29,664 nucleotides of DNA, taken from positions 1-29,664 of the forward strand of contig CAAEKP010000166.1 of the NCBI GenBank assembly GCA_900756555.1, written 5' to 3'. Origin of the DNA: Peptococcaceae bacterium. Lineage in GTDB: Bacteria > Bacillota > Peptococcia > Peptococcales > Peptococcaceae. Each line of letters begins with the position of its first letter. Within the stretch, counting starts at the first letter, position 1. The translations under genes were made by a program, and so were the position numbers. The notes under the pieces are model-generated. The model was given only the letters and a program-made list of their open reading frames with translations, searched no databases and was not told the DNA's origin. Shown here piece after piece: positions 1 through 8,110 of the stretch.

Positions 1-30
1 CATTTGTTGGTGAATTTGCCTGTCTGATTT

Positions 31-124
31 GTAGGGGAAGCTATTAGCTTCCCGCGTGTGGCAACATTTCTTCCGCAATTTGATATACTGGATGCGTTAT
101 GTGGTGACGAGGTGAACACTTTTA
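31..124 (+). repeat. Interspersed repeat, copy 1
   Basis: Starts with GTAGGGG, followed by a hairpin, then CCCGC, a shared TTTCTTCCG block and CTGGATGCGTTATGTGGTGA. The same order of blocks recurs at 493-613 with a different hairpin in the middle. Similarity is by eye; the two copies are clearly diverged but colinear over about 75 bases after the hairpin. Confidence 0.6.
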
Positions 125-168
125 CGGGTATGCCTCTTACCCCTCCGCCCCTTTATCAAAGGGGAACG

Positions 169-314
169 GCTCTGGAGAATAGTCGCGACTTGTTAAATTT
201 CCCTATAGCTTCGTTGTTTATAAATTCGCTTGCTTGCGTACAGTAAGTACGCCACGCTTCGCAAATTTGTAAGCCGCCTCGCTCTATGAAAAGTTTCCTG
301 CGTCTTTGTAGAGC
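169..314. repeat. Long imperfect palindrome 1
   Basis: The outer ends are GCTCT (169-173) and AGAGC (310-314). The centre is a perfect 6-bp stem, GCGTAC/GTACGC (236-241 with 247-252), around AGTAA. Further pairs include AAATTCGC with GCAAATTT and TATAG with CTATG. It would fold into a single bulged stem of about 146 bases as DNA cruciform or RNA. It could be a miniature non-coding element. Confidence 0.6.
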
Positions 315-320
315 ATTGTT

Positions 321-454
321 TTATCCCCGTCGCGCAGGCAGATTTCAGCAGAACATAGACAGCCAACTGTCAAGGACGAAGCCGCTGCGCGGTGCAAAGC
401 ATCCTTGACTGTGGTCTGTCGTTCTGCTATGAGAAATCCGGCGACGGGGAATAA
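321..454. repeat. Long imperfect palindrome 2
   Basis: The arms pair in order: TTATCCCCGTCGC (321-333) with GCGACGGGGAATAA (441-454), GATTTC (341-346) with GAAATC (433-438), GCAGAAC (348-354) with GTTCTGC (421-427), GACAG (358-362) with CTGTC (416-420), and CAAGGA (371-376) with TCCTTG (402-407). This is a strong bulged stem of 134 bases immediately after palindrome 1. Confidence 0.7.
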
Positions 455-492
455 ACAATCCTCAGAGCGTATAAATGCTTTTTATTTTTTTC

Positions 493-613
493 GTAGGGGT
501 CGGCGTACCTGACCAAAAAAGCGTCAGGCATCGACGACCCGCTTGCGTTAGAATTTCTTCCGTATTGTAATGTGTCTGGTGCGTTATCTGGTGAAAGAAT
601 GAAGGGTTCTTTT
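493..613 (+). repeat. Interspersed repeat, copy 2
   Basis: Colinear with the copy at 31-124: GTAGGGG, an imperfect inverted repeat (497-540, arms ending in CCTGAC and GTCAGG), CCCGC, TTTCTTCCG, then CTGGTGCGTTATCTGGTGA. An open frame on the minus strand at 427-756 is largely a translation of this repeat and is probably not a gene. Confidence 0.6.
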
Positions 614-762
614 ATTCTTATTTTATAATTTCTTTCATTTACAAAAAAGTTTCCAGAAAGCCCTGCATCTATACACCACCCTATTGGTTGACAGAAACAA
701 CCCTTCACCAACCCGTCACCAAGGGTGCACAGTATGGCAAATAAAAGCGCTTTCATTAAAAA

Positions 763-1161
763 TTACTTTGTACGGTTCAAAATATACTCAGTCAATGATT
801 CCGCAATTTGTTTAGGTTTCACATTAGGAGACGATTGGTAAATCAAACCTTGTGTATCTTGCCAAATAATAATTCCATCCACGCCGGTTTTCTCAACAAC
901 GTACATACTATGAGGAATTTTGGGATTAAGTTCCCACTCTTGTTTTGTTGCCGAAACAACATTATAATATTCAGCATCAATTATTCCGGTGAGTTCTATT
1001 CCTCGTGCTGCAACAGCACCGAACTCCGCCAAATAATCTCTATATTCTTCTGCAAAATTTAGTCTAAGTTGTAACTCTGCATCAGTTATCATAATTTCCG
1101 AAGCTCCTCCTACACTAACCATTTCCGGCAATGTATTGATAGCATTAATTATTGTACTCAT
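763..1161 (-). CDS. SMI1/KNR4 (SUKH) family immunity protein
   Basis: A 132-residue cytoplasmic protein of the SUKH/SMI1-KNR4 type. Seen: the early block LRLNFAEEYRDYLAEFG, which matches the family's N-terminal helix motif, and a later strand pair around VDGIIIWQDTQGLIY. Known: SUKH proteins are the commonest immunity proteins of bacterial polymorphic toxin systems, binding and neutralising cognate nucleases. The start is an ATG overlapping the upstream nuclease stop (ATGA), with GGAGG just upstream inside that gene, so the two are translationally coupled as expected for toxin then antidote. It is the last gene of the operon. The family call is firm; that it neutralises the neighbouring LHH nuclease is inferred from adjacency. 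Confidence 0.85.
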   Translation of the reverse strand: MSTIINAINTLPEMVSVGGASEIMITDAELQLRLNFAEEYRDYLAEFGAVAARGIELTGIIDAEYYNVVSATKQEWELNPKIPHSMYVVEKTGVDGIIIWQDTQGLIYQSSPNVKPKQIAESLTEYILNRTK

Positions 1162-1820
1162 TCTCTATACCTCCGTTTAATTGTTTTACTCTCTCCGTCT
1201 AATTGTTTTACTCTCTCCGTCCAATGATCTCCTCTCACTGTAGCCCATGTGTTTCCTTTACCATGAACTTCTGTTTCAACGACATTGTCATGCCAAAGAC
1301 TTTGATTTTTCTTTCCATCCTTATATTCACCAGTTCTATGTTCTTCTTCTGTCAATTCAACGAGTGGGGAATCTATTTTCTGCCCTAAATGATGCAATTG
1401 AAGCGGTTTTCCCGTTTTAATATCAATTGGTGCATTACCATCTGCTATTCGATCTCGGTTTGTTTTTATTCTACCATAAGCATCTTTGATAGGCGTATCA
1501 AGATCAAGATTTTCTTTAATCAAACACTTTCTACCATTGATTTCAGCTTCAATGAGTCCAGCATTCTTTAGTACTTCATATTGATCCATATTTTTAATGT
1601 TTTCGATTATCTCATCAGACCAACCAGTCTCTTCTTTTATTTTCGTCTTTTCTTCCTCAGTTAATCCTTCCGATTTTATTTCCGCTTGAGTATTTATATC
1701 ATCCACCACTGGTTTGTCTAAATCGGCAACATTCGTATTCAAGTCCATATTCTTTGCCATTTCCATTAAGCCTGATTCCATACTTTTCGAAAATTCCTGC
1801 ATCGCAATTTCACCAATCAC
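1158..1820 (-). CDS. LHH-motif HNH/Endo VII superfamily nuclease toxin
   Basis: A 220-residue predicted nuclease. Seen: an LHH motif (L142-H143-H144) followed by GQKIDSPLVELTEEEH (145-160 and H161) and a downstream NQSLWHD, the hallmark order of the LHH branch of the HNH/Endonuclease VII fold. The preceding block (about 66-125, from GWSDEI to NRDR) also resembles that found before LHH domains. Known: LHH domains are toxin tips of polymorphic toxins, cutting nucleic acid with a metal held by the histidines. There is no signal peptide, membrane segment or long delivery module, so it is a compact toxin or cargo. It starts at GTG, whose G is the last base of the ATPase stop (TAGTG), with AGAGGTG upstream; an internal ATG at codon 7 is an alternative. 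Its tail is altered by a 22-bp duplication. Confidence 0.85.
   Translation of the reverse strand: MIGEIAMQEFSKSMESGLMEMAKNMDLNTNVADLDKPVVDDINTQAEIKSEGLTEEEKTKIKEETGWSDEIIENIKNMDQYEVLKNAGLIEAEINGRKCLIKENLDLDTPIKDAYGRIKTNRDRIADGNAPIDIKTGKPLQLHHLGQKIDSPLVELTEEEHRTGEYKDGKKNQSLWHDNVVETEVHGKGNTWATVRGDHWTERVKQLDGESKTIKRRYRE
1171..1221 (-). repeat. 22-bp tandem duplication at the 3' end of the toxin gene
   Basis: Two adjacent 22-base copies (1171-1192 and 1193-1214) differ at one base and are followed by the first 7 bases of a third. The unit begins CTCCGT and contains AATTGTTTTACTCT. Because 22 is not a multiple of three, one copy more or fewer shifts the reading frame of the last toxin codons after HWTERVKQL. 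The duplication places the toxin stop codon exactly on the SUKH start. Confidence 0.85.
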
Positions 1821-4800
1821 TACTGTACACCTCTTTTCGTCACTGTCTTACGCCATGCGGCATAGATATTAATATTTTCTTCTTTTTCCAGACTATATTG
1901 TTTCATCATACACTGACTTAAGGTTAACCGCATTTCATCAGATACGGATTCAAATTGCTGTTGAATAATATTTGCTAATGAACTGTCCAATACTTCAAAG
2001 TTAGGTGCGACTTTTACTGCATATTCTACTTCTTTTTGGCAATCCATCAAATCCACAACAATAGCAGACAGACCTGCAAATTGAGTATCATCCCATAATT
2101 CCAGTTTACCACTTGCTTGATAAACATTCAATAAATCACGAGCACTGCGTTTCAACTTGGCTGCCAACCTTGTTTGGAATACCTCTGCCTGCAAGCGGTC
2201 AATGTCCACATCTATCTGTTCATGCACACGACCTTTCACCAGCAATTTCAACAATTCCTGCTTGAACCATTTATCGTGCTCTGCTTCTTGTCCAATTTCT
2301 TCTGGCTCATACTGATATAATTCTTCTTTACCTTCAAATTTAGCTATCTGACAAAGCACTGGTTCCAGCCAGTCATTTTGATATACTACAGCTACCCCTT
2401 TTGGCAGTTTCGCAATTTCATCTAACTGTTCATCTTTCAAAGCAGCTGCCTTACCAGCCAATTCTCTATCTTCTTTATCCGGTAGACGCATGATAATTTT
2501 TGTATTGGTATTGCGAATCGCAGAAATATCTACCGCATTTGGCGACTGGTCAGCAATAATAAAACCTTCACCATAAGTTCTCATCTCAGCAATGGCATTG
2601 GATATCATTTCAACCGATTTACCCGCCATATTAGAGCCTTCCATACTCTGCTCTGTAGAGGTACGTTTCAAAATGTTATGTGCTTCTTCCAAAACGGTTA
2701 CATGACGCAACGGCTGATTCATGCCTTTTTTATCTACCATGCGATGCTCACTCAGCCGCATAACCAAAATACCCATCAACAAGGCTTTTGTTTCCTGCGA
2801 ACCAACCCTACTCAAATCCACAATTGTTTTTTCATCAAACAGTTGCTCATTGTCCACTTCGTCATTGACAAAAATCTGCCCGTTCAACCCATTGGTTAAA
2901 GAATTTAACCGTGTAGCCAATGAACCAATATAATCGCCCTTGGTATCGGCAGAATAAGCAGAGTGATTGATTACATAGTCCAACTCCTGTAACACATCCG
3001 CAAAAGTAGGATACAACTCCCCGTCTTCATTTTTAGAAGTAATCAAATTCCAACCACTTGCTTCATATGCTCGCAGCACAGCATCTTTCAACACAGCTGG
3101 CATAGCCGCATACATCGGCCAACACACATTAAATATTTCCACCAAACGGTCAACATGCTCTAACACATGAATCCCTTCCGGAAACTTAAACGGATTAATT
3201 TTCAGCAGTGGTGTGTAATAAGGATTTGTACCAAACACAGCCACATCATCACGATTGCCAAACATATGCTTATATTCGCCTTTCGCTGGCTCAATAATAA
3301 GGAAAGATATTCTCTTGTTTTCCAGTTCGGATAACATTTGATATATTGTGTTAGATTTCCCCGTACCAGTAGAACCTGTGATAAAAGTATGCATGGACAA
3401 ACTATTTAAATCCAATTGAACTTTTGCCGGCTCTATCTGCCCCATATGATAAATTTGACCAAGAGAAATTGCTTCATTGGTATCTTTGTTCTTCGTTTTC
3501 GGCTTATATACATTACGACCAAAAGCTGTCATTTCCACGACAGGCAACCCTGGAATGGATTTTTTAGGTAAACCCATGTGAATTGCCAATTCTCTGCTGC
3601 TCACCATAGAAGCTGGCGTTACTTGCATAGTATGTGCTGCAAAAGCTGCACCCTGTAATTGAAATTCTGGGTGATACCCTTTACTGAGATAACCAGTAAG
3701 AGCCTCTATATCAGTATCTTCATACCAGGTATTTACTGCTGACGTTTCCAACCCTGATTCTTCCCCACGCATCAAAGCACTGTAAGTGCTGGCAACCGTA
3801 TGATTTGTACTTGGGTTATTAGATATAACATAAGCTGCGCAATTGAACACACCAAAATTTTCACACTGTTCTAGTCGTTCTAGCTGACTATCTATTCTGT
3901 CCAATAACGATTTTACACTGCGATTTTGACTTGTAATCTGTAAAGTTTGTCCACGACTCTGACCTGCGGCTGTCGATTTAGATGTGCCTGTTGCAATTGT
4001 TTTACTTTCTCCTTGCGTTTGTCCCGTTGAATGATTAACGCTATTCGTATAGTTTCCAGATTTTGATGTTGAATTGGACTTTGTTACATTATCTGATTCA
4101 CTATACCCTGCTAAAATACTACCAACCGCACCTATCGCACTACCAGCCGCAATTGCGGCAAGTGGAATTGTTGCCAATCCACCTGTCGCAATAACTATCC
4201 CTCCAACACCTGCTAAAGCACCACCAGCTGCACCGATTGTTTTACCAGCCATCTGTTTTTTTCCTTGCTTTGTATCTGTATGAGAATTACTATGGCTTTC
4301 ATTTTTACTCCATCCAGTACTCTCTGACTGACTATTTCCAGCTGTCTGAGTTAAACTGTAATTGACAGATTCACTAAAATTTTTACTGGTACCTTCCGTT
4401 AAAGTTAAGCTATCTGTACTATTAAAGGTCAATTCTGTTTTTTCAAAAGGTGCTAACTGTGAGTACAACATTTCGTAACTGGCACGTACTGTTTGCATTT
4501 GCGGTTTCGTTATCGGATCCGCTAAAACAAGTAACGTGTATACTTGTCCACGTGTAGCATCAATTAATTTTTCGATTCCTTGTACAAACTTTTCATCTTC
4601 CTGTAAATCTTCTATTTTGTCAGATGCTACACCAGAAATAGTAGAAACACAGTGGCTATTTTGTTCCGCAAAATTATTTTCAAAAATCATTTCTACTTCT
4701 GAGTTTTTTAATTTTTTAATTTCAGAGCCAATAAAATTTCCTTGTAAGGCTGTTGCAAGCACTTCGGCATTAGTATCAATATCTTTATCATCTTTGCTCA

Positions 4801-5125
4801 CTACGCCTAAATAATATTGTACATTACTGCCATCATTATGAATCATCATCGCCAGAGTACCACCATAATAGTATTCTGCATTAAATACTGTCGATAGTTT
4901 CTCTAGTATGTTTTCTTGAGTATCATAAGTCAATTTATCAATATGATAGAATCGTGATATTTTGGAAATTTGTTTATTTTGCATCCAATCAGGCGGATTA
5001 ACAATTATAGTTTGTTCTAAATCTTCCAAAGTCCCTAAATACTCTTTATGCAAAATTACATCAGCCCGCTCAAAAGCACTTTGTAACTCATTTAAATTGC
5101 GTGTATCCAGCTCATTTTTATTCAT
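1820..5125 (-). CDS. HerA/DUF87-type ATPase with embedded Gly/Ala-rich hydrophobic segment
   Basis: A large P-loop ATPase of the HerA/FtsK/VirB4 group, 1101 residues from this start. Seen: Walker A GSTGTGKS at 584-591, Walker B VLEEA at 811-815, and a further conserved IIADQSP strand at 856-862. The N-terminal part is a separate domain. It is followed by a Ser/Thr/Asn-rich stretch (233-290), a Gly/Ala-rich hydrophobic segment (about 291-342) and a second Ser/Thr/Asn-rich stretch (343-403). A helical C-terminal part follows the motor. Known: such motors translocate DNA or protein and pair with nucleases in defence systems. I chose ATG 5125 because AGGGATGTGA lies just upstream; the longer ATG at 5275 has no ribosome binding site and would overlap the membrane segment of the previous gene by 76 bases. 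The translocated substrate is unknown. Confidence 0.8.
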   Translation of the reverse strand: MNKNELDTRNLNELQSAFERADVILHKEYLGTLEDLEQTIIVNPPDWMQNKQISKISRFYHIDKLTYDTQENILEKLSTVFNAEYYYGGTLAMMIHNDGSNVQYYLGVVSKDDKDIDTNAEVLATALQGNFIGSEIKKLKNSEVEMIFENNFAEQNSHCVSTISGVASDKIEDLQEDEKFVQGIEKLIDATRGQVYTLLVLADPITKPQMQTVRASYEMLYSQLAPFEKTELTFNSTDSLTLTEGTSKNFSESVNYSLTQTAGNSQSESTGWSKNESHSNSHTDTKQGKKQMAGKTIGAAGGALAGVGGIVIATGGLATIPLAAIAAGSAIGAVGSILAGYSESDNVTKSNSTSKSGNYTNSVNHSTGQTQGESKTIATGTSKSTAAGQSRGQTLQITSQNRSVKSLLDRIDSQLERLEQCENFGVFNCAAYVISNNPSTNHTVASTYSALMRGEESGLETSAVNTWYEDTDIEALTGYLSKGYHPEFQLQGAAFAAHTMQVTPASMVSSRELAIHMGLPKKSIPGLPVVEMTAFGRNVYKPKTKNKDTNEAISLGQIYHMGQIEPAKVQLDLNSLSMHTFITGSTGTGKSNTIYQMLSELENKRISFLIIEPAKGEYKHMFGNRDDVAVFGTNPYYTPLLKINPFKFPEGIHVLEHVDRLVEIFNVCWPMYAAMPAVLKDAVLRAYEASGWNLITSKNEDGELYPTFADVLQELDYVINHSAYSADTKGDYIGSLATRLNSLTNGLNGQIFVNDEVDNEQLFDEKTIVDLSRVGSQETKALLMGILVMRLSEHRMVDKKGMNQPLRHVTVLEEAHNILKRTSTEQSMEGSNMAGKSVEMISNAIAEMRTYGEGFIIADQSPNAVDISAIRNTNTKIIMRLPDKEDRELAGKAAALKDEQLDEIAKLPKGVAVVYQNDWLEPVLCQIAKFEGKEELYQYEPEEIGQEAEHDKWFKQELLKLLVKGRVHEQIDVDIDRLQAEVFQTRLAAKLKRSARDLLNVYQASGKLELWDDTQFAGLSAIVVDLMDCQKEVEYAVKVAPNFEVLDSSLANIIQQQFESVSDEMRLTLSQCMMKQYSLEKEENINIYAAWRKTVTKRGVQ

Positions 5126-5199
5126 TTTTTCACATCCCTGTTTACTATATTGCGATAGCTGTTTCTGCTTTTGGTAGATGTCTTTGTTTTTATTATTGT

Positions 5200-5736
5200 T
5201 TATTCTTGAAAAGTTGATAAAAGCATCACGATTAATAACATCACTGCTGTTCCAGCTATTAAAAGTATTGGCCATTTCTTTTGATTTTTCTGTGCCGCAG
5301 ACTGCCGTGTGTTCGCAGTCTGTTGGTATTGCCGCTTTTTTCCCGTATTATTTATTCCTCTTAATTCCGTTTGATTTGGTGTTGTTTCTACTACAGATTT
5401 GCCATATAAAATTTTTCCCGCTTTTTCAAGCCACTCCACCCGTTCATGAGAAAAATTCTTTTTCAACAGCTGTTGCTGCTCCTCAAAGTTTTCTTCTGTA
5501 AAATCATTTTCTGTTGGAATTATACCTTGATTCTTTTCCCATAATTCAATTTTTGGATAATTTTTTTCAATATAATCTATTGTATTTTTCAACACCCCAT
5601 TCTTAAATGACGCATCATATAAGATTACATGCGCTACCTCTAAACGTAAATCTTTTACTTGCTGCAAATCTAATGTGCCATCTTTATTTTCTTCTAAAAT
5701 TTCCCGAATTAATTGTCCTAGTTTAAATTCTTTCAT
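5200..5736 (-). CDS. Tail-anchored membrane protein of unknown function
   Basis: I do not recognise this 178-residue protein. Seen: a mostly charged, helical cytoplasmic part (1-130), a Gln/Asn/Lys-rich linker (about 130-153) and one C-terminal hydrophobic segment, WPILLIAGTAVMLLIVMLL, with only a few residues after it. This suggests a tail anchor with the bulk in the cytoplasm. The early segment DLQQVKDLRLEVAHVILYDA looks like a packed helical domain. The start has a clear AAAGGAG at good spacing, overlapping the stop of the upstream dynamin gene. It lies between the GTPases and the HerA ATPase, so a role as membrane adaptor for the motor is plausible but only inferred. Confidence 0.75.
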   Translation of the reverse strand: MKEFKLGQLIREILEENKDGTLDLQQVKDLRLEVAHVILYDASFKNGVLKNTIDYIEKNYPKIELWEKNQGIIPTENDFTEENFEEQQQLLKKNFSHERVEWLEKAGKILYGKSVVETTPNQTELRGINNTGKKRQYQQTANTRQSAAQKNQKKWPILLIAGTAVMLLIVMLLSTFQE

Positions 5737-5747
5737 ATTTTTCTCCT

Positions 5748-8090
5748 TTATTGAAACGAAAATATACTATCCAATTGATTTTTAATATTTCCAACCCACA
5801 CTAAATCTTTTTCTAATTTCTGAATTTCCTGTTGTGTCATTTCTTCTTGTTTACAAATATCGCGGAATTTATCTGCAATATTTTGTAACTCTTGGTCAAC
5901 TTTATTCATTTGCTCTTTTAAAACATTATTTTTTATGTGTTCAAATTCTTTTATTAAATTTTCTTTCTGGTTTTTAAAGCTATTTTGATAACTACTTCTA
6001 TACTCATCCATTGCAGCTTGCACAAATTCACTCAGATTTACAACCATTTCTTCTCCAACTTTTTCTTGATACTCTATCTTGATTTTTCTGGTTTTCTTTA
6101 TTTTCTTAGGACGCCAAAAGCTCCACCAACGCTTTTTAGGGTTATTAATTTCATATTCTTCATCTTCCTCGTGTATTCTTGACTCCAGTATATCTTTTTG
6201 AGAAATGTAATCTTCCAACGCTACCTGTGAATTAGAAAAGTCTATTCCTTTCATCCGTAATGCATCATTTAGATTATAATTTGGGGCCATTTCACCTAAG
6301 TCTAATTGTAAATTTAACTGTTCCATGTAATTATTATAAATGTCATAAATTTTTTCACTGCCTTTTTCTATAGTCATTACACTTACAGCCTGCATACGTT
6401 CAAAGATTTCTTCTATTTTCTTGGTTGCTTTTTTCTCAAAGTCTTCAAATAATAACTCCGCCTCTTCGTAGCTTACCTCATCTCGCCCCATATAAGGTCT
6501 TATAAGCTTAGCCGTAATTCTTTCTAAATCATCTCGAATATTTATAAGCTCATCTAACGGCAAATTCACATCACTAATCTTCTTTTCAATCTCTTTTTTG
6601 CGCTTTCCATCATTTATAATGCTTTCTAATTGGTTGGCAATATTTTGAAGATTTTCGGCACTAATTTTTTTATCTTGTAATTCCTTTTCTATATTTTTCT
6701 CTTGCAGAATACCTCTCACTTTATCATTAAATCCCCGCTGCATATCTTCTAACAGCATCGGATATGCGTACTTATCCAAATATTCTTTGATAGAACCTTC
6801 CAATGCAGGAATCCCTGTATGAATCAATACTTTTTCCTCATTAGTTTTCGCCCGCTCTAACTGTATTTTCAATTGATGCTTACAACTTGGTGATATATCT
6901 GCATATTGCTCAAAAAACATGGTTGGCATTTCAACACAATCTTTAATATAACCTTCCATTTCTCTACTTTCTTTACGAGTTAAACTTTCTCCACATTGAA
7001 TTTGACGAATTAATCGCGCCATGTATGCTGTTACAGGAATAATTTTTGCATTTTCTATACCAAAATGTTTCAAATCTTCCCGAACTCGTTTAACTACGCC
7101 AGATAGTGCTTCACCATCTTCTGGATCAAGGTCATCACATTTATTTAAAACAAATAATACACGATCCTGTGCTTGTCTTCCTTGAAGCCGCATGGTTTCC
7201 GCAATGCTTCTAAATAACACAGCATCGTCATTAATTCCTAACTGTGTTGCATTTAAAATATAAATTACCATTGAACTATTCATATTTTGAATAATGCGAC
7301 GAGTAATTTCCCCATGCTCTTTTACTCGTGAATTGTTTGGCCCTGGCGTATCTATCAGTTGTAATTGCATTTTATCAGATTGTAGTGTTGGAATCGAACC
7401 ATATAAATCAATATAATAAACCTGAGCATCTTCATTATATACATCCAAGTCTTTATCCTGTACTACCTTCCGTTTGTAAATAATATTTTCATACTCATTT
7501 TTACATTCAGCTTCAAAATCGCTCAACGTCGCATCTGCTGTAATACGAGCAACTGTTGCCGTACATGCTTCATTTTTTGATGGAAGTAGCTCCCGCCCTA
7601 ACATTGCATTCAATACTGTAGATTTACCGCTACTCATTGTAGCCATAACATTTACTTCAAAAACAGCCTTTTTCGCCTTTTCATAATGTTGGTATAGCTG
7701 AGGTTCTTTCAATTCCTCAAATGGGCCATTTTTCATCTGAGTAACAATCTCATCCATACGTTGCATAGAAACTTCATCTGCTTTTATAATGTGCGGATCA
7801 AGTACTTTACATTTCAATCCATCTAATTCCGCTAATTCAAATGCACCTTTTACATCATCATAATCAATCTCACGGCCAATAAAAGATAACTCAAAATCAT
7901 CATTTATTGTTCTAGCTAATTCTTGTGGTAAACCTCTCCAGTTTTTGCTTTCATCAGCTTCTAGCCAATTTTGCAAATAACCTTTTTCAATTTGATGCAA
8001 TTTGCTTTCTTTCGTTAAATTTTGACCATTAATTTTTAAAACTGTTTTTTTCAAGTACGGATTATATTCCAATGTTATATTTTCTGCCAT
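5748..8090 (-). CDS. Dynamin-like GTPase, N-terminal GTPase domain with long helical C-terminus
   Basis: A 780-residue bacterial dynamin-family GTPase. Seen: G1 MSSGKST (152-158), G3 DTPG (247-250), G4 NKCD (316-319), then a long predicted helical and coiled-coil region (about 440-780). An aromatic and basic patch, KKRWWSFWRPKK (652-663), sits within the helical part, as expected of a membrane-touching tip. Known: dynamin-like proteins remodel or tether membranes using GTP; in bacteria they often come as pairs and some act in phage defence (Eleos LeoA/LeoBC). It lies 20 bases after a related GTPase and shares LLPSKNEACTA and LNATQLGINDD with it. The ATG has GAGGTGAAG upstream. Family certain, cellular role inferred. 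Confidence 0.85.
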   Translation of the reverse strand: MAENITLEYNPYLKKTVLKINGQNLTKESKLHQIEKGYLQNWLEADESKNWRGLPQELARTINDDFELSFIGREIDYDDVKGAFELAELDGLKCKVLDPHIIKADEVSMQRMDEIVTQMKNGPFEELKEPQLYQHYEKAKKAVFEVNVMATMSSGKSTVLNAMLGRELLPSKNEACTATVARITADATLSDFEAECKNEYENIIYKRKVVQDKDLDVYNEDAQVYYIDLYGSIPTLQSDKMQLQLIDTPGPNNSRVKEHGEITRRIIQNMNSSMVIYILNATQLGINDDAVLFRSIAETMRLQGRQAQDRVLFVLNKCDDLDPEDGEALSGVVKRVREDLKHFGIENAKIIPVTAYMARLIRQIQCGESLTRKESREMEGYIKDCVEMPTMFFEQYADISPSCKHQLKIQLERAKTNEEKVLIHTGIPALEGSIKEYLDKYAYPMLLEDMQRGFNDKVRGILQEKNIEKELQDKKISAENLQNIANQLESIINDGKRKKEIEKKISDVNLPLDELINIRDDLERITAKLIRPYMGRDEVSYEEAELLFEDFEKKATKKIEEIFERMQAVSVMTIEKGSEKIYDIYNNYMEQLNLQLDLGEMAPNYNLNDALRMKGIDFSNSQVALEDYISQKDILESRIHEEDEEYEINNPKKRWWSFWRPKKIKKTRKIKIEYQEKVGEEMVVNLSEFVQAAMDEYRSSYQNSFKNQKENLIKEFEHIKNNVLKEQMNKVDQELQNIADKFRDICKQEEMTQQEIQKLEKDLVWVGNIKNQLDSIFSFQ

Positions 8091-8110
8091 AAATCTTCAC
8101 CTCATTAAAA

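Larger units (their letters stand above)
1..762. other. Repeat-rich intergenic stretch without a convincing gene
   Basis: I see no supportable gene in this 762-base stretch. Short open frames cross it on both strands, but they lie over repeats and lack ribosome binding sites in the expected place. It contains a perfect 8-bp hairpin at 35-53, a perfect 7-bp hairpin at 148-164, two long imperfect palindromes (169-314 and 321-454), a second hairpin at 497-540, and a 6-bp hairpin at 700-726 just downstream of the SUKH gene stop. The last could help end the operon transcript, but it has no good U-tract. Confidence 0.6.

Noticed and set aside
58..246. 62-codon open frame on the plus strand
   Set aside because: It starts inside repeat copy 1 and runs through a hairpin and palindrome 1; no ribosome binding site.
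169..454. Retron or similar non-coding RNA
   Set aside because: No reverse transcriptase or effector gene lies next to the palindromes; kept only as structured repeats.
427..756. 109-codon open frame on the minus strand
   Set aside because: More than half of it is a translation of the repeat copy at 493-613; there is no good ribosome binding site and the sequence resembles no family.
1171..1221. Short tandem repeats as a CRISPR array
   Set aside because: The copies are directly adjacent with no spacers and lie inside a coding region.
5126..5275. 50-codon N-terminal extension of the HerA ATPase
   Set aside because: It would overlap the membrane segment of the preceding gene by 76 bases, has no ribosome binding site and is low-complexity; the ATG at 5125 has a good one.
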